Source: Kitasatospora indigofera
Lineage (GTDB): Bacteria; Actinomycetota; Actinomycetes; Streptomycetales; Streptomycetaceae
Length of the DNA stretch: 51,918 bases
NCBI RefSeq assembly: GCF_014655955.1
Contig: NZ_BNBO01000062.1
Location: 1 to 51,918, forward strand
Direction: 5' to 3'
The position numbers and the translations under genes were made by a program. Every line of letters starts with the position of its first letter. Within the stretch, counting starts at the first letter, position 1. A model generated the notes under the pieces. It was not told the origin of the DNA and did not search any database. It saw nothing but the letters and a program-made list of their open reading frames with translations. This document shows, one piece after another, positions 16,135 to 24,538 of this stretch.

Positions 16135-16686
16135 TCAGGCCGTGCGGACCTGCCCCGCCAGGCCGCGGGCCGTCCCGCTCATGGCGTCGAGCTGCCCGGT
16201 GAGGGCCCGGTCGGTGTCGGCGGCCTGCTCCAGGATCCGGCCGATGGTGGCGCTGGTCCGCTCGGCCCGCTGTTTGAGCTCGGCGTCCTGCCGGGCCGCC
16301 GTGGCCTCGTCGGTGTAGGCGGTCGGCGTGGCCTCCCAGGAGACGCTGCCGTCGTCGCCGACGACCAGGCCGCCGGCCGTCGCCTCGTCGACGGTCTGCT
16401 GGAGGTTGATCTGGGCGGCCCGGATGTCGGCGGCGCCCTGGTTCAGCAGCTTGCTCATCGGGGCGAGCCCCGTGGTGGTGTCGTCGAGCTTCTTGCCGGT
16501 CCGCCCGATGGACCCGTTGGCCGCGGTGGCGGCGGGGCCCTGCCAGCCGGAGTGGGCGACCGGGTCGGCGGTGCCGCCCCGCCACTCGCGCTGGTCGTCC
16601 TGGAGCGAGTCCTGCAGTTTGGCGTACGCCTGGGCGGCGGTTTCGAGGGCGCTCGGGTCGGCCTCGCGCAGCGATCGGAAGTCCAT
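16135..16686 (-). CDS. WXG-like helical protein, second type VII-type pair (distal gene)
   Basis: A 183-aa mostly helical protein. SGWQGPAATAA near residue 45-55 has the W-x-G turn typical of type VII targets. The following helices (LDDTTTGLAPMSKLLNQGAA and EATAARQDAELKQRAERTS) look like a coiled hairpin. The preceding gene's TGA overlaps a GTG (GTGA) and the ATG at 16686 is 6 nt further, so translation is coupled; either codon may initiate. No signal peptide. Probably secreted or acting with the upstream partner. Confidence 0.68.
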   Translation of the reverse strand: MDFRSLREADPSALETAAQAYAKLQDSLQDDQREWRGGTADPVAHSGWQGPAATAANGSIGRTGKKLDDTTTGLAPMSKLLNQGAADIRAAQINLQQTVDEATAGGLVVGDDGSVSWEATPTAYTDEATAARQDAELKQRAERTSATIGRILEQAADTDRALTGQLDAMSGTARGLAGQVRTA

Positions 16687-16688
16687 GG

Positions 16689-17498
16689 TCACAGCCCTGT
16701 CGGTGCGGGACCCTCGCCCAGGATGGCGCGGTGCATCCGCTCCTGCGCCTCCTTGGTCGGCGGGTCGAAGTGGTGGATCTCGAACGGCTCGTCCGGCCCG
16801 GTGGCCGCGGGCAGCGGCTTCACCGGGCCCGGCACGAAGACCGGCATGATGTCCGCCGGGTACGGCGCCGTGATCCAGTCGATCGGGGTGACCGTGGCGG
16901 GCCGCGCCGGGCCGGGTGCGATCGGGTGGACGACCGCGGGCCCCGGGCCGGTGAAGACCGGCGGGACGATCCCCGGCCGGCCGGGCGCGATCGGGTCGCG
17001 GCCGCCCGGGGCGACCGGGTGGACGACACCCTCCTCGCCGGGCCGGTCCGGGTACGGCAGGATCACCGCGTCCGGGCCGCTCCCGCTGCGGGGCGGGGCG
17101 GGGTACGGCAGGGTGTGGGTGCCGTCCAGGCCGGTGGCGGCCATGGTGGTCATGGTGGCGGTGAGGCCGGTGGTGTCGCCGGCGGCCGCCATCGTGCCGG
17201 CGTTCGCCTGGTCGGCCGCGCGGTAGTTGCCGGCGGTCCTGACCAGGTTGTCCCCGCAGCGGTCCATGTCCGCGGCGGTGGAGTCCAGGGCCGCCTTCCA
17301 GCTGTCGGTGCAGTTGTTCAGCGCCGCGCCGCTCCCCCACCCCTTCAGGGCTCCCCGGGCCGCCTCGGCCGGCGCCGCCAGGCCCTTGGCCTGGTCGGGG
17401 AGCCGGGCCGCCGTCCGCCGGCCGTTCTGCCCCGCGCTCTCCAGGACCTCCGGTTTCACCTCGAACCCGGAGCCGCCGCCACTCGTGTCGATCGGCAT
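16689..17498 (-). CDS. WXG-like protein with Pro-rich C-terminus, second type VII-type pair (proximal gene)
   Basis: A 269-aa protein. Residues 1-110 are ESX-like helical (AARGALKGWGSGAALNNCTD, then LDSTAADMDRCGDNLVRTA, with G-W-G as the turn). The rest is a Pro/Gly-rich region with recurring IAPG and YPxP units. ATG 17498 is preceded by a G-rich ribosome site; a longer upstream ORF extension is not protein-like. It is translationally coupled to the next gene. No secretion ATPase or other core component is nearby. Confidence 0.68.
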   Translation of the reverse strand: MPIDTSGGGSGFEVKPEVLESAGQNGRRTAARLPDQAKGLAAPAEAARGALKGWGSGAALNNCTDSWKAALDSTAADMDRCGDNLVRTAGNYRAADQANAGTMAAAGDTTGLTATMTTMAATGLDGTHTLPYPAPPRSGSGPDAVILPYPDRPGEEGVVHPVAPGGRDPIAPGRPGIVPPVFTGPGPAVVHPIAPGPARPATVTPIDWITAPYPADIMPVFVPGPVKPLPAATGPDEPFEIHHFDPPTKEAQERMHRAILGEGPAPTGL

Positions 17499-17771
17499 CG
17501 TCCGTACACCCCCGTTCACCGCCCGCCGTGGCGGGCCGTCCCCCGTCGCGCGGGCCGGACGCCGCGCGCTCTGTCCTCCAAAATAGCCCACCCCTGCGGA
17601 CGCCCGGTCGTGGGCGGCCGCGCTGCCCACGACCGGTGCTGACCGCGTGTCAGTGCCGGCGGCCGGGTGCGCGACGGGTGGAACCGGTCCGGCCGCGGCT
17701 CCTGGCGGGAGTCGCGGCCGGCGGGGAAGGGACGGTGGTGTCGGGGGCGGTGGGGAGGGGAGCGGTGGGGA

Positions 17772-19325
17772 TCAGCCGGTGTAGGCGCCCAGGGCACGGG
17801 TGAAGTCCAGCGGCTGCTGGACGATGCTGCTGCAGGAGGCGTCCGCGTACTGCTTGGCGCCGCCGTCGCAGGCCTTGTCCCGGGTGCCGGACCACATGGC
17901 CAGCCAGGCCAGGTGCTTGGACTTGGCGAAGTCGGCGAGCTGCTTGGCGTCCGCGACGGTGAAGACCTCGGTGGAGACGTCGTTGACGCCGATCATCGGG
18001 GTGACGGCGACCTTGGCCCAGGCGGCGCTGTCGTCGAGGCCGAGCACGCTCTTGACCTGCGCCTGGGTCGCGGTGGCCGCGGCGATGGCGTACTTGCCCA
18101 TCTGGCCCTGCGGGTTGGGGGCGACGCCGTCGCCGAAGTCCATCGCCATGATGTTGACGGCGCCGATCGCGACGCCGTTCTTCTTGGCGTCGGCGACCAG
18201 GTTGACGCCCTCCTGGGTGAGGCCGGTGGGCAGCGCCGGGAGGGTGTAGGAGACGTCCAGGGTGCGGCCCTTGGCGGCGGCGTTCTTCTGCAGCTGGGCG
18301 ATCGCCTGGGCACGGCGGGTGTTGGCGGCGGCGTCGGCGATGGCGCCGCCCTCGACGTCGAAGTCGACCTTGGTGAGGCCGAAGGCGTCGACGGTCTTCT
18401 GGTACGCGGCGGTCAGGTCCGCCACCGTGCCGCAGACCAGGGCGAGTTCGCTGCCGTTGGCCCCGCCGAAGGAGGCCCGGACGTCACCGCCGGCGGCGCG
18501 CAGCGCGCCGATCTGCGCGGCCACCGCGTCGGTCGCGAGGTCGCTGACGCCGCCCCACTTGGGGGTGCAGCCGCCGCCGGAGACCACGAAGGCGAGGTTG
18601 AAGTTCTTCACGCCGGTGGCCTTCGCGGTGGCGACCAGGTCGTACGGCGGGTAGAGCGAGGTGTCGACGTACGGGGCGAAGCCCGCGCCGGTGACCGGGG
18701 CGGCGGTCTGGGTCGGCGTCGGCGTGGCGGTGGTGGGCGTGGCGGTGGGGGTCTTGGTGGCGGTCGGGCTGGGCGCGGCGGTGCTGGGCGCGGCCGTGGC
18801 GGTGGGGGACGCGCTGGGCTGCACGGTGGGCGTCGAGGTGGGGCGGCCCGAGGGGGTCGGCAGGGTGCCGTCCCCCGCCTTGCAGGAGGCGTTGTTGATG
18901 AGGCAGTTGCCGGGTTCGGCCTGGGCCGCGCCGGAGCCCTGGACGACGAATCCCACCGAGAGGCTCTTGCCGGGGTCGAGGTGCTTGTTCCAGGACTCGG
19001 GCTTGACGGTGATGTGCTGGCCCGAGGCGGTGAACCCGGCGTTCCAGAGCGAGCTGATGCTGGCGCCCGCGGGGAGGTCGAAGCTGAGCGTCCAGTCCTC
19101 GATGGCGCTGCTGTCGGGGTTGGTCACCAGGTACTGGCCGGTGTAGCCGCCGTCCCAGGTGCTGGTGCGGCTGTAGACGGCGCCCAGCGAGGCGGCGCTG
19201 GCGGAGGAGGCCAGGGCGACCACCGCGCCGGCGACGACGGCGGCGGCGACCACCGAGGCTCCGACGACGGTGCCCTTGCGGCTGCGCCGGTGGTGCCGCG
19301 TACGGCTGGTGGGCTGGGACGTCAT
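17772..19325 (-). CDS. Secreted CBM2-linker-GH18 chitinase
   Basis: A 517-aa exported enzyme for chitin breakdown. Domain order: signal peptide (about 1-46, twin basic start, ASSASA cleavage region); CBM2-like carbohydrate-binding module (SRTSTWDGGYTGQYLVTN to CLINNASC, about 47-150); Thr/Pro linker (TPTATPTTATPTPTQT); then a GH18 barrel. The active-site strand reads KVDFDVEGG, giving D-x-D-x-E with the catalytic Glu. YTLPALPTGL and NIMAMDFGDG are also usual in bacterial GH18 enzymes. GGAGG is spaced 10 nt from the ATG. It probably works with the GH20 hexosaminidase at 44.7 kb. Confidence 0.92.
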   Translation of the reverse strand: MTSQPTSRTRHHRRSRKGTVVGASVVAAAVVAGAVVALASSASAASLGAVYSRTSTWDGGYTGQYLVTNPDSSAIEDWTLSFDLPAGASISSLWNAGFTASGQHITVKPESWNKHLDPGKSLSVGFVVQGSGAAQAEPGNCLINNASCKAGDGTLPTPSGRPTSTPTVQPSASPTATAAPSTAAPSPTATKTPTATPTTATPTPTQTAAPVTGAGFAPYVDTSLYPPYDLVATAKATGVKNFNLAFVVSGGGCTPKWGGVSDLATDAVAAQIGALRAAGGDVRASFGGANGSELALVCGTVADLTAAYQKTVDAFGLTKVDFDVEGGAIADAAANTRRAQAIAQLQKNAAAKGRTLDVSYTLPALPTGLTQEGVNLVADAKKNGVAIGAVNIMAMDFGDGVAPNPQGQMGKYAIAAATATQAQVKSVLGLDDSAAWAKVAVTPMIGVNDVSTEVFTVADAKQLADFAKSKHLAWLAMWSGTRDKACDGGAKQYADASCSSIVQQPLDFTRALGAYTG

Positions 19326-19711
19326 GGTGGGCGTACCTCCGCGAGGTGACCGTGGGAACAGGGGCCCGGGCGGGCGGGCGAGGCGTCGCCGGTGGGGGTC
19401 TGGACGCCTCGTCCGGCCCGGGCACGGCCGACGTTAGCGGCGCGGCGCGGGGCCCGGCGGCCTGCTCAGGGAGGCGAACAGCTCCCTTACGGCGCGCTTA
19501 AGGAAGATCCGTCGGCAGGCCCGTCCGGGGCGGCCGACCGGCGGGGCGGCCGGCTCCGGAGCACCCGGCGGCGGCCGGGCCGGGCGGGGGTGCCGGGCGG
19601 CCGCGGGCGGCGGCGGGGTGCTGGTCGCCGTCGGTCGCGAGGCCACCGGTCCGCCGGCTCGGCCCGTCCGGGGACGGGCCCGCCCCTGCGCTCAGCGGTG
19701 GTGACGGCCGG
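19326..19711 (-). other. Chitinase upstream region
   Basis: 386 bp between the histidine kinase stop and the chitinase start, both leftward, containing the chitinase promoter. An imperfect inverted repeat (CTCCCTTACG...CTTAAGGAAG, about 19482-19506) and a weak DasR-like site at 19394-19409 are visible. No gene. Confidence 0.5.
19394..19409. promoter_or_regulatory. Weak DasR-like (dre) site upstream of the chitinase
   Basis: GGGGGTCTGGACGCCT matches the known dre consensus (AGTGGTCTAGACCACT) at 11 of 16 positions and keeps the GGTCT-x-GAC core. The position, about 70 nt before the chitinase start, fits a DasR operator, but the match is marginal. Confidence 0.35.
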
Positions 19712-21283
19712 TCATCGCGGGAACAGGGAGCTGCGGGTGCGACGGCGGCTGGCCCGGGCGGGGGTCCCGTCGGGGCGGGTCTGCAGGCGCAGCCGGATCT
19801 CGGCCCCGCCCAGGACGGCGGAGCGGCCCAGCGCCAGGTCGCCGCCGGTGGCCTCGGCCAGCTTGCGGACGATGTCGAGCCCGAGGCCGGTGGAGCCGTC
19901 GCCGCCGTGACCCTGGCCGCGCTGCAGGGCGGCGTCGGGGTCGCTGAATCCCGGCCCGGCGTCGCCGACCAGGACGATCACCGAGCTGTCGGTGGCCAGC
20001 ACGTCGACCGAGAAGGCGGTGCCGACGACGGTGTGCCGGAAGACGTTGCCGAGCAGGGCGTCGACGGAGGCCGCCAGGTCGCCGCGCTGGACGGGTACGG
20101 GGGTGGGCCGCTCGGCGCCGGCCAGCTGCCAGCGGCGGCCCTCGTCCTCGGCGAGCGCGGACCAGAAGCCGACCCGCTCGCGGATCACCTCGGCGGCGTC
20201 GCAGCCGACCGTGACGGCGGGTGCGTCCTCGGGCGCCCGGCGGGCGGAGCGGATGATCTGGTCGACCTCGCGCTCCAGTTGGGAGACGGCGTGCCGGGTG
20301 GCGTCGGCGGCGTCGCCCTCGCCGAGCGAGGCGGCGTTCAGCCGGAGCACGGTCAGCGGGGTGCGCAGCCGGTGCGACAGGTCTGCGGCCAACTCGCGTT
20401 CGGCGGCCAGCAGGTGGACGACGCGGTCGGCCATGGAGTTGAACGCGTGCGCGGCCTCGCGCAGCTCCTCGGGGCTGCCGTCGGCCTGCTTGCCGTCCAG
20501 CGGGACCCGGACGGCGAGGTTGCCGCCGCCGAGGGAGCGGGCGGCGGCGGCGAGCGAGCGGGCGGAGGCGACGATCCGGGCGCCCATCCGGTCGGCCACC
20601 AGGACGGAGATCGCGACCAGGGCCAGGGCGACCAAGGAGAGCACCAGCCAGGCGGTGGAGACGCCCCGGGTGAGGTCCCCGTCGTCGACGTAGACCTCGA
20701 CCACCGCGACCCGGGCGGTGTCGACGGCGACGGGCTGCAGCAGGGCGTAGCCGCCGGGGACGTGGACGGTGTACGAGCGGCCCTGGCTGGCGGCGGTGGC
20801 GACGTCCGCGTCCAGGCTGCGGACCGCGCCGATGCTGGAGCCGAGGGCGACGGTGCCGGTCGAGGCTCCCCAGTCGCCGCCCTTCCGGGTGGCGCCGGGG
20901 GCCGGGGTGGGGGCCGGGCCCCCGCCCGCGGCGGCGGTACCGGGGGCCGCGCCGGTGCCCGCGACGGCGGGCAGGTGGACGGCCATCCGGCCCTGGGCGC
21001 CGGCGTCGGTGCTGGCCACGGCGCGGGAGATGGCGTCCTGGTCGGTGGTGATGGCCAGGGCGGGGCCGAGTGCGGCGGCCTGCCGTTCGGCGGCGATGAA
21101 GGCCCGGTCGCGCGCGGTCTGCTGGACCATCAGGCCGAGCGGGATCAAGAAGGCCAGCGCGACCATGGTGGTGCCGGCGACGGCGGCCTTGATCAGCGCC
21201 CAGCGCAGCGAGTGCCCGGACGACGGCCGGTCCGACGCGCCCCGGGGTCCCGGCGCCCCCCGTCCGCCCGGTGCCCGCCTCAC
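19712..21283 (-). CDS. Sensor histidine kinase with HAMP domain
   Basis: A 523-aa membrane kinase of a two-component system. The first membrane segment is at about 29-52 and the second at about 210-232. Between them is an extracytoplasmic sensor domain with a Gly/Pro/Ala loop. HAMP follows, then the H-box AADLSHRLRTPL with His304. N-box-like LLGNVFRHT, DAGPGF (G1) and GDGSTGLGLDIVRKL (G2) complete the catalytic domain. The GTG start overlaps the response regulator stop (GTGA), so the two are translated as a coupled pair. The ligand is unknown. Confidence 0.9.
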   Translation of the reverse strand: MRRAPGGRGAPGPRGASDRPSSGHSLRWALIKAAVAGTTMVALAFLIPLGLMVQQTARDRAFIAAERQAAALGPALAITTDQDAISRAVASTDAGAQGRMAVHLPAVAGTGAAPGTAAAGGGPAPTPAPGATRKGGDWGASTGTVALGSSIGAVRSLDADVATAASQGRSYTVHVPGGYALLQPVAVDTARVAVVEVYVDDGDLTRGVSTAWLVLSLVALALVAISVLVADRMGARIVASARSLAAAARSLGGGNLAVRVPLDGKQADGSPEELREAAHAFNSMADRVVHLLAAERELAADLSHRLRTPLTVLRLNAASLGEGDAADATRHAVSQLEREVDQIIRSARRAPEDAPAVTVGCDAAEVIRERVGFWSALAEDEGRRWQLAGAERPTPVPVQRGDLAASVDALLGNVFRHTVVGTAFSVDVLATDSSVIVLVGDAGPGFSDPDAALQRGQGHGGDGSTGLGLDIVRKLAEATGGDLALGRSAVLGGAEIRLRLQTRPDGTPARASRRRTRSSLFPR

Positions 21284-21999
21284 CTCCGGTGCTCCGCGGA
21301 TGTCGGCCCGGGGGCCTGTCCGGCCGCCTCCAGCCGGACGCCGACCCCGCGCACGGTGTGCAGGTAACGCGGGTTGGAGGCGGTCTCCCCCAGCTTGCGG
21401 CGCAGCCAGGAGAGGTGGACGTCGATGGTCTGGTCGCCGCCGTAGGTCTGCCGCCAGACCTCGGCGAGGATCTCCTTGCGCGGGACGACGACCCCCGGAC
21501 GGGCCGCCAGGAAGGCCAGCAGGTCGAACTCACGCCGGGTCAGGTCGAGCCGGCGGTCGTCCAGGGCGGCTTCGCGGCGCTGCAGGTCGATGGCGAGGCC
21601 GCCGACCCGCAGGATCTTCGCCGCGGGGGCGGTGCCGCCGCCGAGCCGGCGCAGCACGGCGGCCATCCGGGCCGAAAGGTGCTCCCCGGAGAAGGGCTTG
21701 ACCAGGTAGTCGTCGGCGCCGTCGTTCAGCAGCCGGACGATCTCCGCCTCGTCGTCCCGGGCGGTGGAGATGATCACCGGGACGTTGGTGAGGCCGCGGA
21801 TCATCTTGAGCGCCTCGCTGCCGTCCAGGTCGGGCAGCCCGAGGTCCAGGATCACCAGGTCGCAGCCGACCTGGGCGACCTCGCGCAGGGCCTCAAGAGC
21901 GGTACCCACGCTGCGGACCGCGTGCCCCGAGTCGGTCAGGTGCCGGATGAGGGCGGAGCGTACAAAGGGGTCGTCCTCGACCACGAGCACTGTTGCCAT
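21280..21999 (-). CDS. OmpR-family response regulator
   Basis: A 239-aa regulator. The receiver domain has the acidic pair VEDD, phospho-acceptor Asp52 (VILDLGLPDLDG), Thr/Ser near 79 and Lys101 (YLVKPF). The C-terminal winged helix has LTRREFDLLAFLAARPG, YGGDQTIDVHLSWLRRKLG and YLHTVRGVGVRLE. The ORF runs further upstream, but the family start MATVLVVEDD is at 21999. No strong ribosome site precedes it. It overlaps the kinase by 4 nt and presumably autoregulates from the 22000-22202 divergent region. Confidence 0.93.
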   Translation of the reverse strand: MATVLVVEDDPFVRSALIRHLTDSGHAVRSVGTALEALREVAQVGCDLVILDLGLPDLDGSEALKMIRGLTNVPVIISTARDDEAEIVRLLNDGADDYLVKPFSGEHLSARMAAVLRRLGGGTAPAAKILRVGGLAIDLQRREAALDDRRLDLTRREFDLLAFLAARPGVVVPRKEILAEVWRQTYGGDQTIDVHLSWLRRKLGETASNPRYLHTVRGVGVRLEAAGQAPGPTSAEHRR

Positions 22000-22202
22000 G
22001 GGCCAGCACGGTACGCCATCCAGGTCAGGTGGTCTGTACCTCGGGGTGGAGTTGGCGGCGGGGTCCGGGGTGGCGGGCCCGGTCGGTCTCGGACGGATAT
22101 CAGCTGCATCCCGATCGGGTCCGGGTGGTTTGTGCAAGTTCCCTTCCGAAGGCCAGGGGTGCTGAGCTGGTGCTCGTCCCGATACGGCAGGATGAGCGGG
22201 CG

Positions 22203-22751
22203 ATGCGGAACGGACTGGTTCAACTCGGCGCCTGGGCGGCGGCCACCGGCGCGGCGGTGGCGCTGTCCTGGTTCGGCGTGCACGCGGTGCTGACCGGCGC
22301 GGCCTTCGAGCAGCCGACGGCGCTGCCGCTGCCCTCGCCCGCCGCCAAGGACGTCGCGGCGGCGGAGTCGGCCACCCGGTCGCCCTCGGCCTCCCGGGTG
22401 GAGTCCACCCCGGAGGCCGCGCTCGGCACGGCGACCCAGCGGGCCGCCGCACCGGCCACCTCCACGCCGCCCCCGGCGCCGGCCCCGACCACCGCGGCGG
22501 CCCCGGCGGCCTCCCGCAAGCCGGCCGAGACCTCGGTGCGCAGTTTCCTGGTGCCGGGCGGCAAGGTGGCGCTGGACCTGCGGCCGAGCAGTGCCGAGCT
22601 GGTCTCCGCGACGCCCGACCCCGGCTGGCAGATGCAGGTCTGGCACGGCGACCAGTGGATGCGGATCGACTTCTCCAAGGGCGGCGACGCCAACTCCGTC
22701 TTCGTGACCTGGAACGGGCACGAGCCGGACGTCCAGACCGTGGTGCGCTGA
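22203..22751 (+). CDS. Membrane-anchored or secreted protein of unknown function
   Basis: A 182-aa protein with an N-terminal hydrophobic anchor or signal (GAWAAATGAAVALSWFGVHA), a Ser/Thr/Ala/Pro linker to about residue 115, then a compact C-terminal domain rich in Trp (DPGWQMQVWHGDQWMRIDF, VFVTWNGHEP). I recognise no function. It is divergent from the response regulator, so it could be a target of that two-component system, and convergent with the truncated HPPD-like gene. Confidence 0.7.
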   Translation: MRNGLVQLGAWAAATGAAVALSWFGVHAVLTGAAFEQPTALPLPSPAAKDVAAAESATRSPSASRVESTPEAALGTATQRAAAPATSTPPPAPAPTTAAAPAASRKPAETSVRSFLVPGGKVALDLRPSSAELVSATPDPGWQMQVWHGDQWMRIDFSKGGDANSVFVTWNGHEPDVQTVVR

Positions 22752-22764
22752 GCCGTCAGTACCG

Positions 22765-23508
22765 TCAATCCACCTGCACTGCGGTGTTTCTGACGATGCG
22801 TCCGGCCGTCGGTGCGACGAACCCGGGCAGGTAGGGGCCGGCGTACCGGGAGCGGTCGACCAGGGTGTGCCGGATGCCGCCCGGCGCGCCGATGACGGCG
22901 ATCAGCACGGACCCGTGGCGGTCCCGCATCTCGTACGGCTCGGCGTACGAGCGGGCGCCCCGGTCGACCGCGAAGTCGTAGGCGTAGTGGACGTCCGGCA
23001 CGGCGACGGAGAGGTCGACCACGCCCTCGCCGTGCCTGGCGAGGTGGGCGGCCAGGGTGCGGCCGCGCTCGCCGACGACCTGGACGACGGAGGTCAGCAC
23101 GAACCTGCTGCCGGGGCCCTGGAGCACGTAGGAGACGGTCTCCGGCTCGCCGGTGTCCGGCCCGGCGTAGGCGGTACAGCTGAGGCCGAGCAGGTCGAGG
23201 TAGCGCCGGGCGGCCCGTTCGGCGTCCCGGACCACGAAGACCACCGCGTCGGTGCGGCCGCCGGGCAACGGCCCGCCGTCGTCGTCGGTCACCACCGTCG
23301 CCGTCGCCGTCGCGCCGGGAGCGGGGGCGGCGACGGGGCCGTGGCCGGGGTGTCCCCCCGGGCGGGTGCGGGGTCCGGCGTCCGGGCCGGCCTCCGGGGC
23401 CAGGTCGTACCCGGACCCCCGGCCGCCGCCCCGGTCGGTTCGGGTGCGGGTGCGGAAGGTGTGCACGGTGGCGTGTTCGGTGGCGTGTTCGGCGGCGGTT
23501 TCGGTCAT
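22765..23508 (-). CDS. Single VOC-domain protein resembling the N-terminal half of 4-hydroxyphenylpyruvate dioxygenase
   Basis: A 247-aa protein. After an 85-residue low-complexity N-terminus, residues 86-235 read like the N-terminal VOC module of streptomycete HPPD: TDAVVFVVRDAERAARRYLD, ETVSYVLQGPGSRFVLTSV, HGEGVVDLSVAVPD, ARSYAEPYEMRDRHGSV and TLVDRSRYAGPYLPGFV. The ORF stops exactly where the HPPD C-terminal domain, with the iron ligands and active site, should begin. The region beyond is another gene on the opposite strand. It therefore cannot be an ordinary HPPD. It may be a remnant, or a repurposed binding or resistance-type VOC protein. It is divergent from an Lrp/AsnC regulator, the usual HPPD neighbour. 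Confidence 0.72.
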   Translation of the reverse strand: MTETAAEHATEHATVHTFRTRTRTDRGGGRGSGYDLAPEAGPDAGPRTRPGGHPGHGPVAAPAPGATATATVVTDDDGGPLPGGRTDAVVFVVRDAERAARRYLDLLGLSCTAYAGPDTGEPETVSYVLQGPGSRFVLTSVVQVVGERGRTLAAHLARHGEGVVDLSVAVPDVHYAYDFAVDRGARSYAEPYEMRDRHGSVLIAVIGAPGGIRHTLVDRSRYAGPYLPGFVAPTAGRIVRNTAVQVD

Positions 23509-23705
23509 GACGAGCCCTCCCGGTGGGCGTGCGGACCAGTACGCGTCCCGACGGGCGGTGGGGGCCGGCCCGCGGGGTGTCGCTGGAGGGTGGCGCCCCG
23601 CACACCGATGCGCAACTGTTCCGATTCATCCTGGTCAAGGTGCGCTGCCGGGCCGGAGAATTGGCGGCACGGTTGTACAGAATGCCCATCCGGACGGAGC
23701 CCGCG

Positions 23706-24314
23706 ATGCCCCCCGCCAACTCCCCCAGTTCTCCCGGGTCCCCGGGCTCTCCCGGCTCGCCCGGCTCGCCCGGCTCGCCCGGGTCGCCCGGGTCGGCCGG
23801 TGCCGCGGCCGGCCCGGCGGCCGCCCGCCCGGCCGGGTCGGTGAACGACGCGATCGACGCCCTGGACGGGAAGTTGATCAGGCTGCTGGCCGAGGAGCCG
23901 CGGATCGGGGTGCTGGAGTGCTCGCGCCGGCTGCAGGTCGCCCGTGGCACGGTGCAGGCCCGGCTGGACCGGCTGCAGGCCAAGGGGGTGATCGGCGGGT
24001 TCGGCCCGGAGGTCGACCCGGCGGCGCTCGGCTACCCCGTCACGGCCTTCGCCACCCTGGAGATCTCGCAGGGCCAGGGCGCCGACGTACGGGCCCACCT
24101 CTCGGCCGTGCCCGAGGTGCTGGAGCTGCACACCATCACAGGGCACGGGGACATGATGGTGCGGATCGTGGCCCGTTCGAACGCCGATCTGCAACGGGTG
24201 ATCGACCGGGTGGTGGGCTTCGACGGGATCGTCCGCTCCTCCACCGCGATCGCCCTGGAGAACCCCGTGCCGTACCGGATCCTGCCGCTGGTGGACCAGG
24301 CCGCCGCGGAGTGA
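23706..24314 (+). CDS. Lrp/AsnC family transcriptional regulator
   Basis: A 202-aa regulator. The first 40 residues include a run of about seven Ser-Pro-Gly repeats. Then comes an AsnC-type winged helix (IDALDGKLIRLLAEEPRIGV, RLQVARGTVQARLDRL) and a RAM ligand-binding domain (GYPVTAFATLEISQGQGADV, HTITGHGDMMVRIVARS). Lrp/AsnC proteins bind amino acids and regulate their metabolism. Its divergent position next to the HPPD-like gene suggests an original role in tyrosine catabolism. ATG 23706 has GGAG spaced about 8 nt; ATG 23682 is an alternative. Confidence 0.9.
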   Translation: MPPANSPSSPGSPGSPGSPGSPGSPGSPGSAGAAAGPAAARPAGSVNDAIDALDGKLIRLLAEEPRIGVLECSRRLQVARGTVQARLDRLQAKGVIGGFGPEVDPAALGYPVTAFATLEISQGQGADVRAHLSAVPEVLELHTITGHGDMMVRIVARSNADLQRVIDRVVGFDGIVRSSTAIALENPVPYRILPLVDQAAAE

Positions 24315-24457
24315 GGGCACCTCAGGGGCGCTGATGGCCAGGCCGCCTGACGGCCCGGCGGGGATCCGGCCGCCCGGGGGCGCGGCACGGCACGAATCGA
24401 GGCGACCCGCCGTCAGCCGAGGCATATGCCAGCGGCTCGTGCGGCCATGATCCGTGC

Positions 24458-24538
24458 ATGAACGTTCAGTCATCTCTCGGTACCGCCATGACGTCCCCTC
24501 CGGCCGGCCCCGCGGCCACCCGCGAGGCCGCCCGGTGA
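24458..24538 (+). CDS. Possible short upstream ORF overlapping the IclR start
   Basis: An ATG at 24458 opens a 26-codon ORF whose TGA (24536-24538) overlaps the preferred GTG start of the IclR regulator (GTGA). The architecture would allow translational coupling. There is no strong ribosome site and it may be coincidental in GC-rich DNA. Confidence 0.3.
   Translation: MNVQSSLGTAMTSPPAGPAATREAAR

Noticed and set aside
14504..19325. Natural-product biosynthetic cluster
   Set aside because: A glycosyltransferase, WXG genes and a chitinase occur, but no synthases, tailoring enzymes or carrier proteins.
22203..22751. Search for the lost C-terminal HPPD domain on the minus strand
   Set aside because: No frame shows HPPD C-terminal motifs; the DNA encodes a different + strand protein.
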